NCBI GenBank assembly: GCA_963791495.1
Contig: CAWBST010000017.1
Coordinates: 186,001 to 250,000, forward strand
Direction: 5' to 3'
Source of the DNA: JAMXLO01 sp963791495
GTDB taxonomy: Bacteria; Pseudomonadota; Alphaproteobacteria; Acetobacterales; Acetobacteraceae
DNA length: 64,000 nt
The position numbers and the translations under genes are program-made. Each line of letters opens with the position of its first letter. Position 1 is the stretch's first letter. Positions 53,556 through 62,495 of this stretch are shown here, piece by piece. A model generated the notes under the pieces. It ran no database searches and was not told the DNA's origin. It saw nothing but the letters and a program-made list of their open reading frames with translations.

Positions 53556-53891
53556 ATCGTACCGCTCCCTTTGGGTTTTCGAGGACGCAGGTGAGCACGG
53601 CTGCGAAGGGGTCTCCCTCCGCACAACTCGGGGCTGTCTCGCATACAATCAGCGGCCCAACTATCCATTTTCGGCAGGCAGGGTTCCTTCGCCTGACATG
53701 AGGGCGCCGCTACGGAACGCGGGAATCGACCGCATTGCTGCGCCAAGGACAGGCGCGAGGTGAGTCTGCCGAAACTGGATAGCCAGTCAAGCCCGCCCAA
53801 CGCATCCTGGCTCGTTGTGGCAAATCGGTCGCAGCCATGTCGTTTGCCTCCATAATGTTTGCGATCGGCTCCACGCATAACGGTCAGGACG
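53556..53891. other. 336-bp intergenic region containing a MITE-like palindrome
   Basis: No gene is supported here. The region contains the inverted-repeat-bounded segment at 53661-53782 described separately. The rest should hold the promoters of the divergent secreted protein and the AraC regulator. Confidence 0.55.
53661..53782. repeat. MITE-like 122-bp element with imperfect terminal inverted repeats
   Basis: The left end CTATCCATTTTCGGCAGGCA and the right end, ending in CTGCCGAAACTGGATAG, are inverted copies matching at about 17 of 20 positions. A second inner pair (TCGCCTG with CAGGCGCGA) lies inside, so the transcript could form a long interrupted hairpin. Size and layout fit a miniature inverted-repeat element. 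No target duplication is evident and no transposase is encoded. Confidence 0.5.
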
Positions 53892-54893
53892 ATGGAGCGC
53901 AGTGTTACATCGGTACTGAGCGATTCGGACGATTTTCAGGCTGCTCTGCGCGCGAGTGGGGCCACCGGCCTGCTGGTCACCGGGCGCGGGCGCTTTCAGG
54001 CCCGACTGACCCGGCTTGCACTACAGCACCTGCGTATGTCGACCATCGAAGAGAACCTGTCCCGGATTGCCTTCATCAAGGTTCCTGACGACAAGGTTCT
54101 GTTCTCATACCTGATCGGTGATCGAACGTCGCAGGTCTGGGGTGGGGTCAGGGCGGGGGCTGAAGACCTGATCACGGTCCGCCCCGGCCAGAGAGTCTGT
54201 GCCCAGACCGATGGTCCTTGCTATTGGGGTGCAATCAGGTTCCCGATACGAGAATTCGCGCGGTACAGCCACGCCTTGACTGGACAAACGGCGTTGCCCG
54301 GCGCCGTATGCCTTTGGCGGCCACCACCTGCGGTCAGAGCTCGCTTGCTCCATATTCATTCGGCCGCGATCCGAGCGGCACGAAGCCGGCGGGCGTCACT
54401 CACGACGACCGAGGCTGCTCAGAGTCTGGAGCAGCAATTGATCCATGCCTTGGTCGAGTGTCTGGCTGGAAGACCTGTGAGCGAGGGTACGGCCAGGACA
54501 CGTCGGCACCAGGAACTCGTGATCCGCTTCGACGAGCTGCTTCTGAACCGGCCAGACGGCGATCTGGACGAACCTGACATCTGTGCGGCGCTAGGTGTCT
54601 CCGATCGGTCCCTGCGCAGGGGCTGCGAACAGCAGTTTGGCATGAGTCCAATGAGTTACCTTCGCCTTCGCCGGATGCAATCCGTGCATCGTATCCTGCG
54701 ATGCGGTGCCCCAGAGACACTGCGGGTCTCGGATGTGGCGAAGCGTTACGGCTTCCGCAACCCAGGTCGCTTCGCCGGCACGTATCGAGACCTGTTCGGT
54801 GAGCTGCCATCCTGGACCTTGCGTCTGGGTACGCCGCGCGACATTGGCGCTCCGCGGGGGTCCGCCAGACGGACGGCCCGCGGAACCGGTTGA
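53892..54893 (+). CDS. AraC-family transcriptional regulator
   Basis: A 333-residue regulator. The N-terminal ~220 residues are a ligand-type domain without a recognised subfamily; the C-terminal pair of helix-turn-helix motifs runs from about 230: DICAALGVSDRSLRRGCEQQFGMSPMSYLRLRRMQSVHRIL and VSDVAKRYGFRNPGRFAGTYRDLFGELPS. ATG 53892 is the most plausible start. The stop TGA is embedded in an FNR-type box (54890-54903). It precedes an AraC remnant and the RND pump genes, which it may control. Confidence 0.85.
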   Translation: MERSVTSVLSDSDDFQAALRASGATGLLVTGRGRFQARLTRLALQHLRMSTIEENLSRIAFIKVPDDKVLFSYLIGDRTSQVWGGVRAGAEDLITVRPGQRVCAQTDGPCYWGAIRFPIREFARYSHALTGQTALPGAVCLWRPPPAVRARLLHIHSAAIRAARSRRASLTTTEAAQSLEQQLIHALVECLAGRPVSEGTARTRRHQELVIRFDELLLNRPDGDLDEPDICAALGVSDRSLRRGCEQQFGMSPMSYLRLRRMQSVHRILRCGAPETLRVSDVAKRYGFRNPGRFAGTYRDLFGELPSWTLRLGTPRDIGAPRGSARRTARGTG

Positions 54894-54903
54894 TCTGCAT
54901 CAA
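54890..54903. promoter_or_regulatory. FNR/FixK-type box after the AraC gene
   Basis: TTGATCTGCATCAA matches TTGAY-N4-RTCAA exactly and overlaps the araC stop codon. It lies 269 bases before the MFP ATG, with only the AraC remnant between. It could drive the RND operon under low oxygen. It shares TTGATCTGC-TCAATG with the box at 63659. Confidence 0.6.
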
Positions 54904-55122
54904 TGCAGCGCAAAAAGTCCTCTCTAAGAAAGCTCATCCGGCGCACGCATCTGGTGCGCCGGGTACTTCGCGGGTCTATTCTTGATTGGACAATAGTGAC
55001 CGATGTCGCCACCCGATTCGGCTTCTGGCATTTGGGGAGGTTTGGTCAGTGCCTATCGCCTGAACTTCGGCGAGCTGCCATCCACCGTGCTGGTCGCCCG
55101 ATACGACGACAGCCAGCTATGA
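54903..55122 (+). pseudogene. AraC-type C-terminal helix-turn-helix remnant
   Basis: Starting at ATG 54903, the frame reads SSLRKLIRRTHLVRRVLRG, then VTDVATRFGFWHLGRFG, matching the second HTH of AraC proteins. After about 55046 the match continues one frame over as AYRLNFGELPSTVLVARYDD to TGA 55120-55122. There is no ligand domain and the first HTH is worn, so this is a degraded fragment, not an active regulator. It is not a simple copy of the intact neighbour, whose sequence differs (YGFRNPGRFAGTYRDLFG). Confidence 0.75.
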
Positions 55123-55171
55123 CCTGCCGATCGAGGCAATGCACTGACCAAAGAACAGATTGAGGAACCGA

Positions 55172-56281
55172 ATGCGCCCTTATATCCGTGCGGCAGCCCT
55201 GCTCTTCCTGGTCGCCGCAACGTCTCAGGGGTCGGCACAACAGCCAACGGCCATACCTGTCGGCACGGTCGCAGCCGAACTGCGGCCGATCACCCGGGCG
55301 ACTGAATTCGTAGGGCGGGTAGAGGCCATTGAGCGGGTGGAGGTTCGAGCCCGTATCACCGGGTTCCTCGAGGCTGTCCTGTTCAAGGAGGGTGAGGTCG
55401 TCAAGCAGGGTGACGTCCTGTACCGGATCGAGCCGGAAACCTTCCAGGCGGCAGTGCAGCAGGCGCAGGGCGCGCTGCTGCAGGCAAAGGGTGACGTTGC
55501 CAATGCGACCGCACAGCTCGGACGCACGCAGGAGTTGGTGAAGACGGATACCGCGTCCCGCGCCTTGCTCGACCAGCGCACGGCAACTCAAACGAGCGCG
55601 CAAGGCGCGGAGATCATCGCGGATGCCAACCTGAAGACCGCTAACGTCAACCTCGGCTACACCACGATCACTGCCCCGATCACCGGCGAAATCGGTCGTT
55701 CCAAGCTGACAAAGGGCAACGTCGTGAGCCCGGACAGTGGCCCGCTGACCGAAATCGTCAGCCGTGACCCGATGTATGTGACGTTTCCGGTGAGCCAACG
55801 CGAATTCCTGAAGATCAAGCTGCAGGAGGACCGCAACAAGCTGAAACAACAGCTCGCGGTGCGCATTCGCTTCTCGGACGGCGCGCTCTACGACCAATCC
55901 GGTCGGATCGACTTCATCGATGTGACCGTCGACAAGACGACCGACACGGTTCTGGTCCGCGCGACCTTGCCCAACCCCAGGGGCACCCTGGTCGACGGGC
56001 AGCTCGTTCGCGTGTCGGTCGAAGCCGACAAACCAGAGGACAAGGTGCTTGTCCCGCAGTCGGCGCTGATCGTCGACCAACAGGGCGTGTACGTGTTCCT
56101 CGTCGTGGACGGCAAGGCGGCGATCAGGCGCGTGAAGCCGGGGGGCGAGTCAGGCGCCTACGCGATCATCGACGATGGGCTCAAGGGAGGTGAGCAGGTC
56201 GTCGTACAGGGAATGGAAAGCCTGCGCGCCGGTACGCCAGTCCTCGCGAGTCCCGCGCCGCCGCCGCTTGCCGGAGGCTGA
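55172..56281 (+). CDS. RND efflux membrane fusion protein (AcrA/MexA-like)
   Basis: A 369-residue periplasmic adaptor with a signal peptide (AALLFLVAATSQGSAQQ) and no lipobox. Segments are FVGRVEAIERVEVRARITGFLEAVLFKEGEVVKQGDVLYRIEPETFQAAVQQAQGALL, a hairpin and GYTTITAPITGEIGRSKLTKGNVVSP, then the barrel and end GLKGGEQVVVQGMESLRAGTPV. ATG 55172 has GAGGAA before it. The permease gene starts 4 bases after its stop. No outer-membrane factor gene accompanies them. Confidence 0.94.
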   Translation: MRPYIRAAALLFLVAATSQGSAQQPTAIPVGTVAAELRPITRATEFVGRVEAIERVEVRARITGFLEAVLFKEGEVVKQGDVLYRIEPETFQAAVQQAQGALLQAKGDVANATAQLGRTQELVKTDTASRALLDQRTATQTSAQGAEIIADANLKTANVNLGYTTITAPITGEIGRSKLTKGNVVSPDSGPLTEIVSRDPMYVTFPVSQREFLKIKLQEDRNKLKQQLAVRIRFSDGALYDQSGRIDFIDVTVDKTTDTVLVRATLPNPRGTLVDGQLVRVSVEADKPEDKVLVPQSALIVDQQGVYVFLVVDGKAAIRRVKPGGESGAYAIIDDGLKGGEQVVVQGMESLRAGTPVLASPAPPPLAGG

Positions 56282-56285
56282 CAGC

Positions 56286-59200
56286 ATGTTTTCCATCCTC
56301 TTCATCGATCGTCCGCGGCTCGCGACGGTCATCGCCATCGTCACGACCATCGCGGGTCTCTTGTCGCTGCTGGTGATCCCGATCGCGCAGTATCCCGACA
56401 TCGTGCCCCCGCAGGTATCGGTCACCACCAGCTACCCCGGCGCATCGGCTGCCGTCGTGGAGGCGACGGTTGCGCAGCCCATCGAGAGCCAGGTCGTCGG
56501 CGTCGACAAGATGATCTACATGAAGAGCGTCAGCGGCAACGACGGCAGCTACGCGCTGAAGGTGTCATTCGAACTCGGCACCGATCCGGACATCAACACG
56601 GTCAACGTCAACAACCGTGTGCAGGTGGCTCTGGCAAAACTGCCGCAGGACGTGCAACGCCAGGGCGTGACGGTCAAGAAGCAGTCGTCCGCGCTGCTTG
56701 GCGTCATCTCGCTCTACTCGCCCAAAGAGACGCTCGATGAGCTTTACATTTCCAACTACGCGACCATCAACCTGCTGGACCAGATCAAGAGCTCGCCAGG
56801 GGTCGGCGACGTCACGCTGTTCGGCCCGCAGGATTACTCGATGCGTGCCTGGGTGCGGACCGATCGGCTGACCGGCCTCGGGCTGACCACGGCCGACGTC
56901 ATCAACGCAATCAAGTCGCAGAACGTGCAGGCGGCGGTCGGCAGGCTCGGCGCCCGGCCTACCTCGAGCGACCAGCAACTGCAGCTCAACATCCAGACCA
57001 AGGGACGCCTCGCATCCGCTGCGGAATTCGAGAAGATCATCATCCGGACCAACCCGGACGGTTCCATCCTCCGCCTTGGCGACATCGCCAGACTGGAATT
57101 GGGAGCCGCAAATCTCGACCGGTCCACACGACTGAACGGAGCACCGGCCGCACTGATCGCGGTCTACCAGGCGCCAGGCGCCAATGCGCTCTCGGCGCTC
57201 GGTGGCGTCAAGCAGGTCATAGCGAATGCGGCGCATGATTTCCCGGACGATCTGGCCTGGAAAGTCACGTACGATCCGACCACTTTCGTCACCGCCACCA
57301 TCCACGAGGTACAGAAGACGCTGATCGAGGCGTTCGTGCTTGTGGTACTCGTCGTCTACCTGTTCCTGGGCAATCTGCGCGCGACTCTGATCCCGACGAT
57401 TGCCGTCCCTGTGAGTCTGATCGGCACATTCATCGTGCTGAACGCCATCGGCTACTCTGCCAATACCGTTTCGCTGCTGGCGATCGTGCTCGCCATCGGC
57501 ATTGTCGTGGACGATGCGATCGTCGTCGTCGAGGCGGTCGAGCAGGTGATGGAACACCGTCCCGAACTCTCGCCTGGCGAAGCGACCAAGGTGGCGATGG
57601 GACAGATCTTCGCACCGATCATCGCCATCACGCTCGTACTGCTCTCAGTGTTCGTCCCGGTTGCCTTCATCCCGGGAATCTCAGGCGAGCTGTTCAGGCA
57701 GTTCGCTGTGACCGTCGCCGTATCGATGTTCCTGTCGGCGATCAATGCGCTCACCTTGTCGCCCGCACTGTGCGCCGTGCTGCTGCGGCCGCATCATGGT
57801 CCGCGGCGCGGACCGATCGGCGCGCTGATGCGCGGGATCGACTGGGTGCGCGATGGCTACGGCGCGATCGTCGCCCGGCTGGTGCGGATCTCCATCATCG
57901 GACTGGTGTTCGTCGCCGTCTCGATGGCTGGCATCTGGTCACTCGGAAGGATCACCCCGACCGGATTCCTGCCGGAAGACGACCAGGGAGCGTTCTTCGT
58001 CATCGTCCAGTTGCCTGACGGCTCCTCGATCGGTCGCACGACGGATTTCGTCCGCCAGGTCGAGGACGTGCTGAAACAGGAGCACTCCGTCGCGGACTAC
58101 TCGGCGACGATCGGGCTGAACTTCATCGACAACTACTCTCAGTCCAATGCGGCCTTCCTCATCGTCTCGTTGAAGTCCTTTGAGGAGCGCGCGGACGCCT
58201 CGCAATCGGCGCAGGCGATGATCGCGAGGCTGGGGGCCAGATTCCGCCAGATTCGCGGCGGACTGGCGGTTCCCATTGCGCCGCCACCGATCATCGGCCT
58301 CGGCACCGGGGGCGGATTCAGCTACGTATTGCAGGACACCAGCGGTGGCAGTCCGCAGGCGCTGTCCCAGGTACTGCGCGGACTACTGGTGGCGGCCAAC
58401 CAGGACCCCAAACTCAACCGGGTGTTCAGTACGTTCTCGAGCGCCACGCCGTCCATCTACCTCGATATCGATCGTGACAAAGCGCAGATCCTTCAGGTGA
58501 ATCTGTCCGATGTGTTCCAGGCATTGCAGGCTTCCCTGGGAGGATACTACGTCAATGACCTGAACCTGTTCGGACGCACGTGGCAGGTGCAGGTTCAGGC
58601 GGAAGCCGCGGATCGCACGTCGATCGACGACATCTATCGGATCAATGTCCGCAGTGCCGAAGGCAAGATGATCCCGCTGCGCAGTCTGGTCGAGGTACGC
58701 CCGATCATCGGGCCACAGGCGCTGATCCGCTACAACAACCAGATCGCTGTGACTGTCCAGGGCAGCCCCGCGGCGGGCGTTTCATCCGGTCAGGCGCTCG
58801 CGGCGATGGAGCAGATTGCGGCGAAGACACTGCCACGCGGGTATCGCGGTCTATGGACCGATGTCTCCTTCCAGGAAAAGCGAGCCGAGGGAAAGACCGC
58901 GATCATCCTGGGCTTCGCGGTGTTGTTCGCCTACCTGTTCCTGGTTGCGCTGTATGAAAGCTGGACTATTCCCGTCCCGGTGCTGCTGTCGGTCACCGTC
59001 GGTGTGCTGGGCTCTTACGCCGCGATTGTCGCGGCCGGTCTCACGCTCGATCTCTACGCGCAGATCGGCATGATCGTGTTGATCGGCCTGGCGGCGAAGA
59101 ATGGCATCCTGATCGTGGAATTCGCCAAGGCGCGGCGAACCGAGGGCGTCCCGTTGCTGGAGGCCGCAACCGAGGGGGCGCGGCTTCGATTCCGCCCGGT

Positions 59201-59450
59201 TATGATGACGTCCTTCGCGTTCATCCTGGGTTTGTTGCCGCTGGTTGTGGCGATTGGACCGTCTCAGCTGGCACGGCGCGACGTGGGCACGCCGGTGTTC
59301 GGAGGCATGCTGGCGGCGTCATTCATCGGCATCTTTGCGATACCGGCACTTTACGTGATCTTCCAGTCGATCCGCGAAAAGCTGCGTGTTTCTGCACGGC
59401 CTGTTGCAGACACGCCTGAGAAGCGCGTTCCGGCAGACCATCCGGCGTAA
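56286..59450 (+). CDS. RND efflux permease (AcrB/MexB-like, HAE1)
   Basis: A 1054-residue proton-driven pump. FIDRPRLATVIAIVTTIAGLLSLLVIPIAQYPDIVPPQVSVTTSYPGASA is the standard start; the proton-relay Asp pair is in GIVVDDAIVVVEAVEQ and the Lys in GLAAKNGILIVEFAKA. GGGFSYVLQD and PVMMTSFAFILGLLPLVVA are typical. Length and motifs fit the tripartite multidrug pumps. It shares a transcript with the MFP gene. It must borrow an outer-membrane channel, possibly the NodT-type protein at 42475. Confidence 0.95.
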   Translation: MFSILFIDRPRLATVIAIVTTIAGLLSLLVIPIAQYPDIVPPQVSVTTSYPGASAAVVEATVAQPIESQVVGVDKMIYMKSVSGNDGSYALKVSFELGTDPDINTVNVNNRVQVALAKLPQDVQRQGVTVKKQSSALLGVISLYSPKETLDELYISNYATINLLDQIKSSPGVGDVTLFGPQDYSMRAWVRTDRLTGLGLTTADVINAIKSQNVQAAVGRLGARPTSSDQQLQLNIQTKGRLASAAEFEKIIIRTNPDGSILRLGDIARLELGAANLDRSTRLNGAPAALIAVYQAPGANALSALGGVKQVIANAAHDFPDDLAWKVTYDPTTFVTATIHEVQKTLIEAFVLVVLVVYLFLGNLRATLIPTIAVPVSLIGTFIVLNAIGYSANTVSLLAIVLAIGIVVDDAIVVVEAVEQVMEHRPELSPGEATKVAMGQIFAPIIAITLVLLSVFVPVAFIPGISGELFRQFAVTVAVSMFLSAINALTLSPALCAVLLRPHHGPRRGPIGALMRGIDWVRDGYGAIVARLVRISIIGLVFVAVSMAGIWSLGRITPTGFLPEDDQGAFFVIVQLPDGSSIGRTTDFVRQVEDVLKQEHSVADYSATIGLNFIDNYSQSNAAFLIVSLKSFEERADASQSAQAMIARLGARFRQIRGGLAVPIAPPPIIGLGTGGGFSYVLQDTSGGSPQALSQVLRGLLVAANQDPKLNRVFSTFSSATPSIYLDIDRDKAQILQVNLSDVFQALQASLGGYYVNDLNLFGRTWQVQVQAEAADRTSIDDIYRINVRSAEGKMIPLRSLVEVRPIIGPQALIRYNNQIAVTVQGSPAAGVSSGQALAAMEQIAAKTLPRGYRGLWTDVSFQEKRAEGKTAIILGFAVLFAYLFLVALYESWTIPVPVLLSVTVGVLGSYAAIVAAGLTLDLYAQIGMIVLIGLAAKNGILIVEFAKARRTEGVPLLEAATEGARLRFRPVMMTSFAFILGLLPLVVAIGPSQLARRDVGTPVFGGMLAASFIGIFAIPALYVIFQSIREKLRVSARPVADTPEKRVPADHPA

Positions 59451-59480
59451 GAACCTTCGCACCGAGGAAGCGCCAGTGCC

Positions 59481-60185
59481 ATGAGTATTTCGTCCACTGC
59501 TGATGCCGGCGCCGAAACACCACTCGTTCACGGCCGCTTGCGAACACCACGGGCCGCGGCAATCGCCGGGATCCTGTTTTCAATCCTCTTGATCTCCAGT
59601 CTGTGGCTGCTCCGGCTTTCAACGCCGGCAGACCCACTCGAAGTTGGCGCATGGCTGACGACCAGCTCGAAGAGAGTGACCATTGCACTGAACCTGGTAC
59701 CGTTCGCCGGTATCGCCTTCATGTGGTTTCTTGGCGTCATGCGTGATCGCCTCGGAGCTTTGGAGGACAAGTTCTTCGCAACGGTATTCCTCGGCAGTGG
59801 CCTGATGTTCCTCGGGATGCTGTTTGTGGCTGCTGCCATTGGGGGAGGACTTGTGCGCGCCTACACCGCAACGCCGAGTACGTTGTTCGATGATTCGACA
59901 TTCACCTTTGCGCGTACATTCGCCTACGACATCATGCACATTTATGCGTTTAAGATGGCAGCGGTCTTCATGATAACAACATCAACGCTCGCGGTGCACA
60001 CGAACATCACTGCCCGCTGGATAGCGGTGCTTGGCTATGTATCAGCCGCATTCATTCTCATCGGCAGCGGCTATCTCGACTGGGTGCTGTTCGTGTTTCC
60101 TCTCTGGGTGCTTCTGGTCAGCGTCTTTATCCTGATCGAAAACCTGCGAGGGTCGCCTCACTTAGCGGCCGGTCATGTGCAATAG
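59481..60185 (+). CDS. Hypothetical integral membrane protein
   Basis: A 234-residue protein with about five membrane helices (IAGILFSILLISSLWLL, IALNLVPFAGIAFMWFLGVM, FFATVFLGSGLMFLGMLFVAAAIGGG, AVFMITTSTLAVH, IAVLGYVSAAFILIGSGYLDWVLFVFPLWVLLVSVFILI). A conserved-looking polar loop, FTFARTFAYDIMHIYAFKMAAVF, lies between helices 3 and 4. No family recognised. ATG 59481, 30 bases after the permease stop, so probably in the same transcript. Confidence 0.72.
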   Translation: MSISSTADAGAETPLVHGRLRTPRAAAIAGILFSILLISSLWLLRLSTPADPLEVGAWLTTSSKRVTIALNLVPFAGIAFMWFLGVMRDRLGALEDKFFATVFLGSGLMFLGMLFVAAAIGGGLVRAYTATPSTLFDDSTFTFARTFAYDIMHIYAFKMAAVFMITTSTLAVHTNITARWIAVLGYVSAAFILIGSGYLDWVLFVFPLWVLLVSVFILIENLRGSPHLAAGHVQ

Positions 60186-60230
60186 CTTGCACGACCAGCT
60201 TGTGTCTGCCGTCAAATGCAGAGGCCACGC

Positions 60231-61500
60231 ATGCCGAGAACTCTGAACCGGCTATTTGCCTGCTGCCTCATGCTCCACTTCCTCTGGCCCGCCGGTGTGC
60301 GCGCGCAGCCCACAACCGAGGGCGGCACGACACAAGCGGCAGCGGAGCAGAGTTTCAACACCGAGCAGCTCGATGCCCTGGTCGCGCCCATCGCGCTATA
60401 CCCTGATTCGCTGCTGACGCAGATCCTGATGGCTTCGACCTTCCCGCTAGAGGTCGTACAGGCGGCGCGCTGGGTCGAGGACCCTGCCAACAAGGCGCTG
60501 ACCGGCGACGCTTTGACCAAGACGCTGGAAGGGCAGACATGGGATCCGAGCGTGAAGTCGCTCGTGCCGTTCCCACAGGTACTGGCGATGATGAATGGGA
60601 ACCTCGATTGGATGCAGCAGCTAGGCTATGCATTCGCCGACCAGCAGGCGGCCGTTTTCGAACTCGGTCCAGCGGCTGCGTCGGCAGGCACAAACAAATG
60701 GCAATCTGCAATCGTCGCCGCAGCAGGTCGTGCGTACCGAACAGCAGACGATCGTCATCGAACCTGCACAGCCGAATGTGGTCTATGTGCCGAGCTACAA
60801 CCCGACGGCAGTGTACGGCGCTTGGCCGTACCCATCCTATCCGCCGGTCTATCTGCCGCCGCCGGTCGCCTATCCGGTCGGCACGGCACTCGCGACGGGG
60901 CTTGCCTTCGGTGCCGGGGTCGCCATCACAGCCGGACTGTGGAACTGGGCACGACCGGCCTGGGGCAGCGGCTCCGTCAATGTGAATGTCAATCGGTACA
61001 ACAGCATCAATGCCAATCGTGCCGCGATTCATTCGAGCACGTGGCAGGCGAACCGCGCTGGTGGACGCCCGGCGGGGATGGCGCGGCCACCTGGGGGACC
61101 GGTCGGACGCCCAGCACGGTCGGGCGGACTGCCTGCGGGTGCGATCGGGAGGCAGCAGGTCTCGGTGCCGGGCAGTGCAGTGCGATCGCCGGTGGCGGGC
61201 GATCGTCAGCAACTCGCCGGCGGTGCAGGTCGACCGAACGCGCCGGGCGGCGCGGGAAGCCGGCCAGGACTCGGCCAACCTGGCTCGCGTCCGAGCCAGG
61301 GAACCCGGCCGAATGCCAGCGGGCCTGCGGCCAACCGGCCGTCGCAGGGAGCCTTCTCAGGCATGAACGAAGGACGCCAGGCGTCACAGTTCGGCCAGCG
61401 CGGCGGGCAAAGCCGTTCGGCCGGACAGATGCACCGGCCAAGTGGCGGTGCCGCCGCCGGACGCGGTGGTGGCGGACGCGGCGGAGGGGGACGCAGATGA
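60231..61500 (+). pseudogene. DUF3300 domain-containing protein with a frameshift
   Basis: About 422 residues when restored. The N-terminal part has a signal peptide and DUF3300 hallmarks: LDALVAPIALYPDSLLTQILMASTFPLEVVQAARWV, DPSVKSLVPFPQVLAMMNGNLDWMQQLGYAF. At about 60659-60662 one extra base shifts the frame; the continuation is SVQRLRRQAQTNGNL, VVYVPSYNPTAVYGAWPYPSYPP and a long Gly/Arg/Pro-rich tail ending at 61498-61500. The shifted-off original frame happens to stay open into the next gene, giving a false 751-codon fusion. ATG 60231 has AGAGG upstream; ATG 60216 is possible. Confidence 0.85.
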
Positions 61501-62471
61501 GGATGCTCACCATGAGCACAGACGACATGATACGGCGGTTCACCTTTATGGCTGCGATCAGCATGGCTCTTGGCCTACTGCCTGCTCAAGGTGTCCTTGC
61601 GGCGCCCAAGCCTGTGCAACGGAGCTACGCCTCGGCAGAGGATGCGGTTGCCGCACTGGCTGCGGCGGCCCGTTCCCATGATCTTGCGGCGCTGCATAGC
61701 ATTCTCGGCCCTGACAGCGCGAATCTGCTGTCATCCGGTGACCGCTACGCCGACGAGGAGCGAGAGCGTCACTTCGCTGCTGCGTATGACGAAAAGCACA
61801 CGCTTGTGCCGAAAGGCGCGGGACAAATGACGCTCGACGTCGGCAACGACGATTGGCCGCTGCCGATACCAATCGTGCAGATCGACGGACGATGGCAATT
61901 CGACACGCAGGCCGGCGCCCAGGAGATCATCGATCGCCGCATAGGCCGGAATGAGCTTGCGGCAATCCGGGTGTCGCTCACTTACGTGGATGCTCAGAAG
62001 GACTATTTCGATCGCATGAAGCAGCAGACCGGCGCCGGTTACTACGCCGAGCGTCTGGTCAGCACGCCGGGGCGTCAGGATGGGCTGTATTGGCCCGCCA
62101 CAGGGGCGAATGCCGAGAGCCCGCTCGGCCCTCTGGTAGAGCAGGCGCAGGATGAGGGTTATCCCGGCGAACTCGTGAACGGCAAGCCGATCCCATATCA
62201 GGGCTACTATTTTCGCGAACTGAAGGGGCAAGGCCCGAACGCGCCCGGCGGTGCGATGAGCTACGTCCGGTCCGGCCGCATGACCGGCGGCTTCGCCCTC
62301 ATCGCCTGGCCGGCGAGCTATGACTCCTCAGGCATCATGACATTTGTGGTCAATCAGGACGGCATCGTGTTCCAGAAGGATTTGGGCCCGAACACACCTC
62401 GCCTGGCCGCTGCGATAACGCGGTATGATCCCGACCTCACCTGGGCAAGAGTGGATGTGAGCGACCAGTAG
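61497..62471 (+). CDS. DUF2950 domain-containing protein
   Basis: A 324-residue exported protein. After the signal peptide (AAISMALGLLPAQGVLA) it has AAPKPVQRSYASAEDAVAALAAAARSHD, LHSILGPDSANLLSSGD, WPLPIPIVQIDGRWQFDTQAGAQEIIDRRIGRNELAAI, GLYWPATGANAESPLGPLVEQA and GGFALIAWPASYDSSGIMTFVVNQDGIVFQKDLG, matching DUF2950. It usually follows DUF3300, as here; the ATG overlaps the DUF3300 stop (ATGA). Function unknown, likely periplasmic envelope maintenance. Confidence 0.87.
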   Translation: MRMLTMSTDDMIRRFTFMAAISMALGLLPAQGVLAAPKPVQRSYASAEDAVAALAAAARSHDLAALHSILGPDSANLLSSGDRYADEERERHFAAAYDEKHTLVPKGAGQMTLDVGNDDWPLPIPIVQIDGRWQFDTQAGAQEIIDRRIGRNELAAIRVSLTYVDAQKDYFDRMKQQTGAGYYAERLVSTPGRQDGLYWPATGANAESPLGPLVEQAQDEGYPGELVNGKPIPYQGYYFRELKGQGPNAPGGAMSYVRSGRMTGGFALIAWPASYDSSGIMTFVVNQDGIVFQKDLGPNTPRLAAAITRYDPDLTWARVDVSDQ

Positions 62472-62495
62472 CTGAAGGCGAACGCGGGCGCCGAA

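Noticed and set aside
60216..62471. A continuous 751-codon frame that looks like a DUF3300-DUF2950 fusion protein
   Set aside because: The middle part has no family resemblance, while the true DUF3300 continuation lies in another frame from about 60660 to 61500 and DUF2950 has its own ATG at 61497. The fusion is an accident of a one-base shift.
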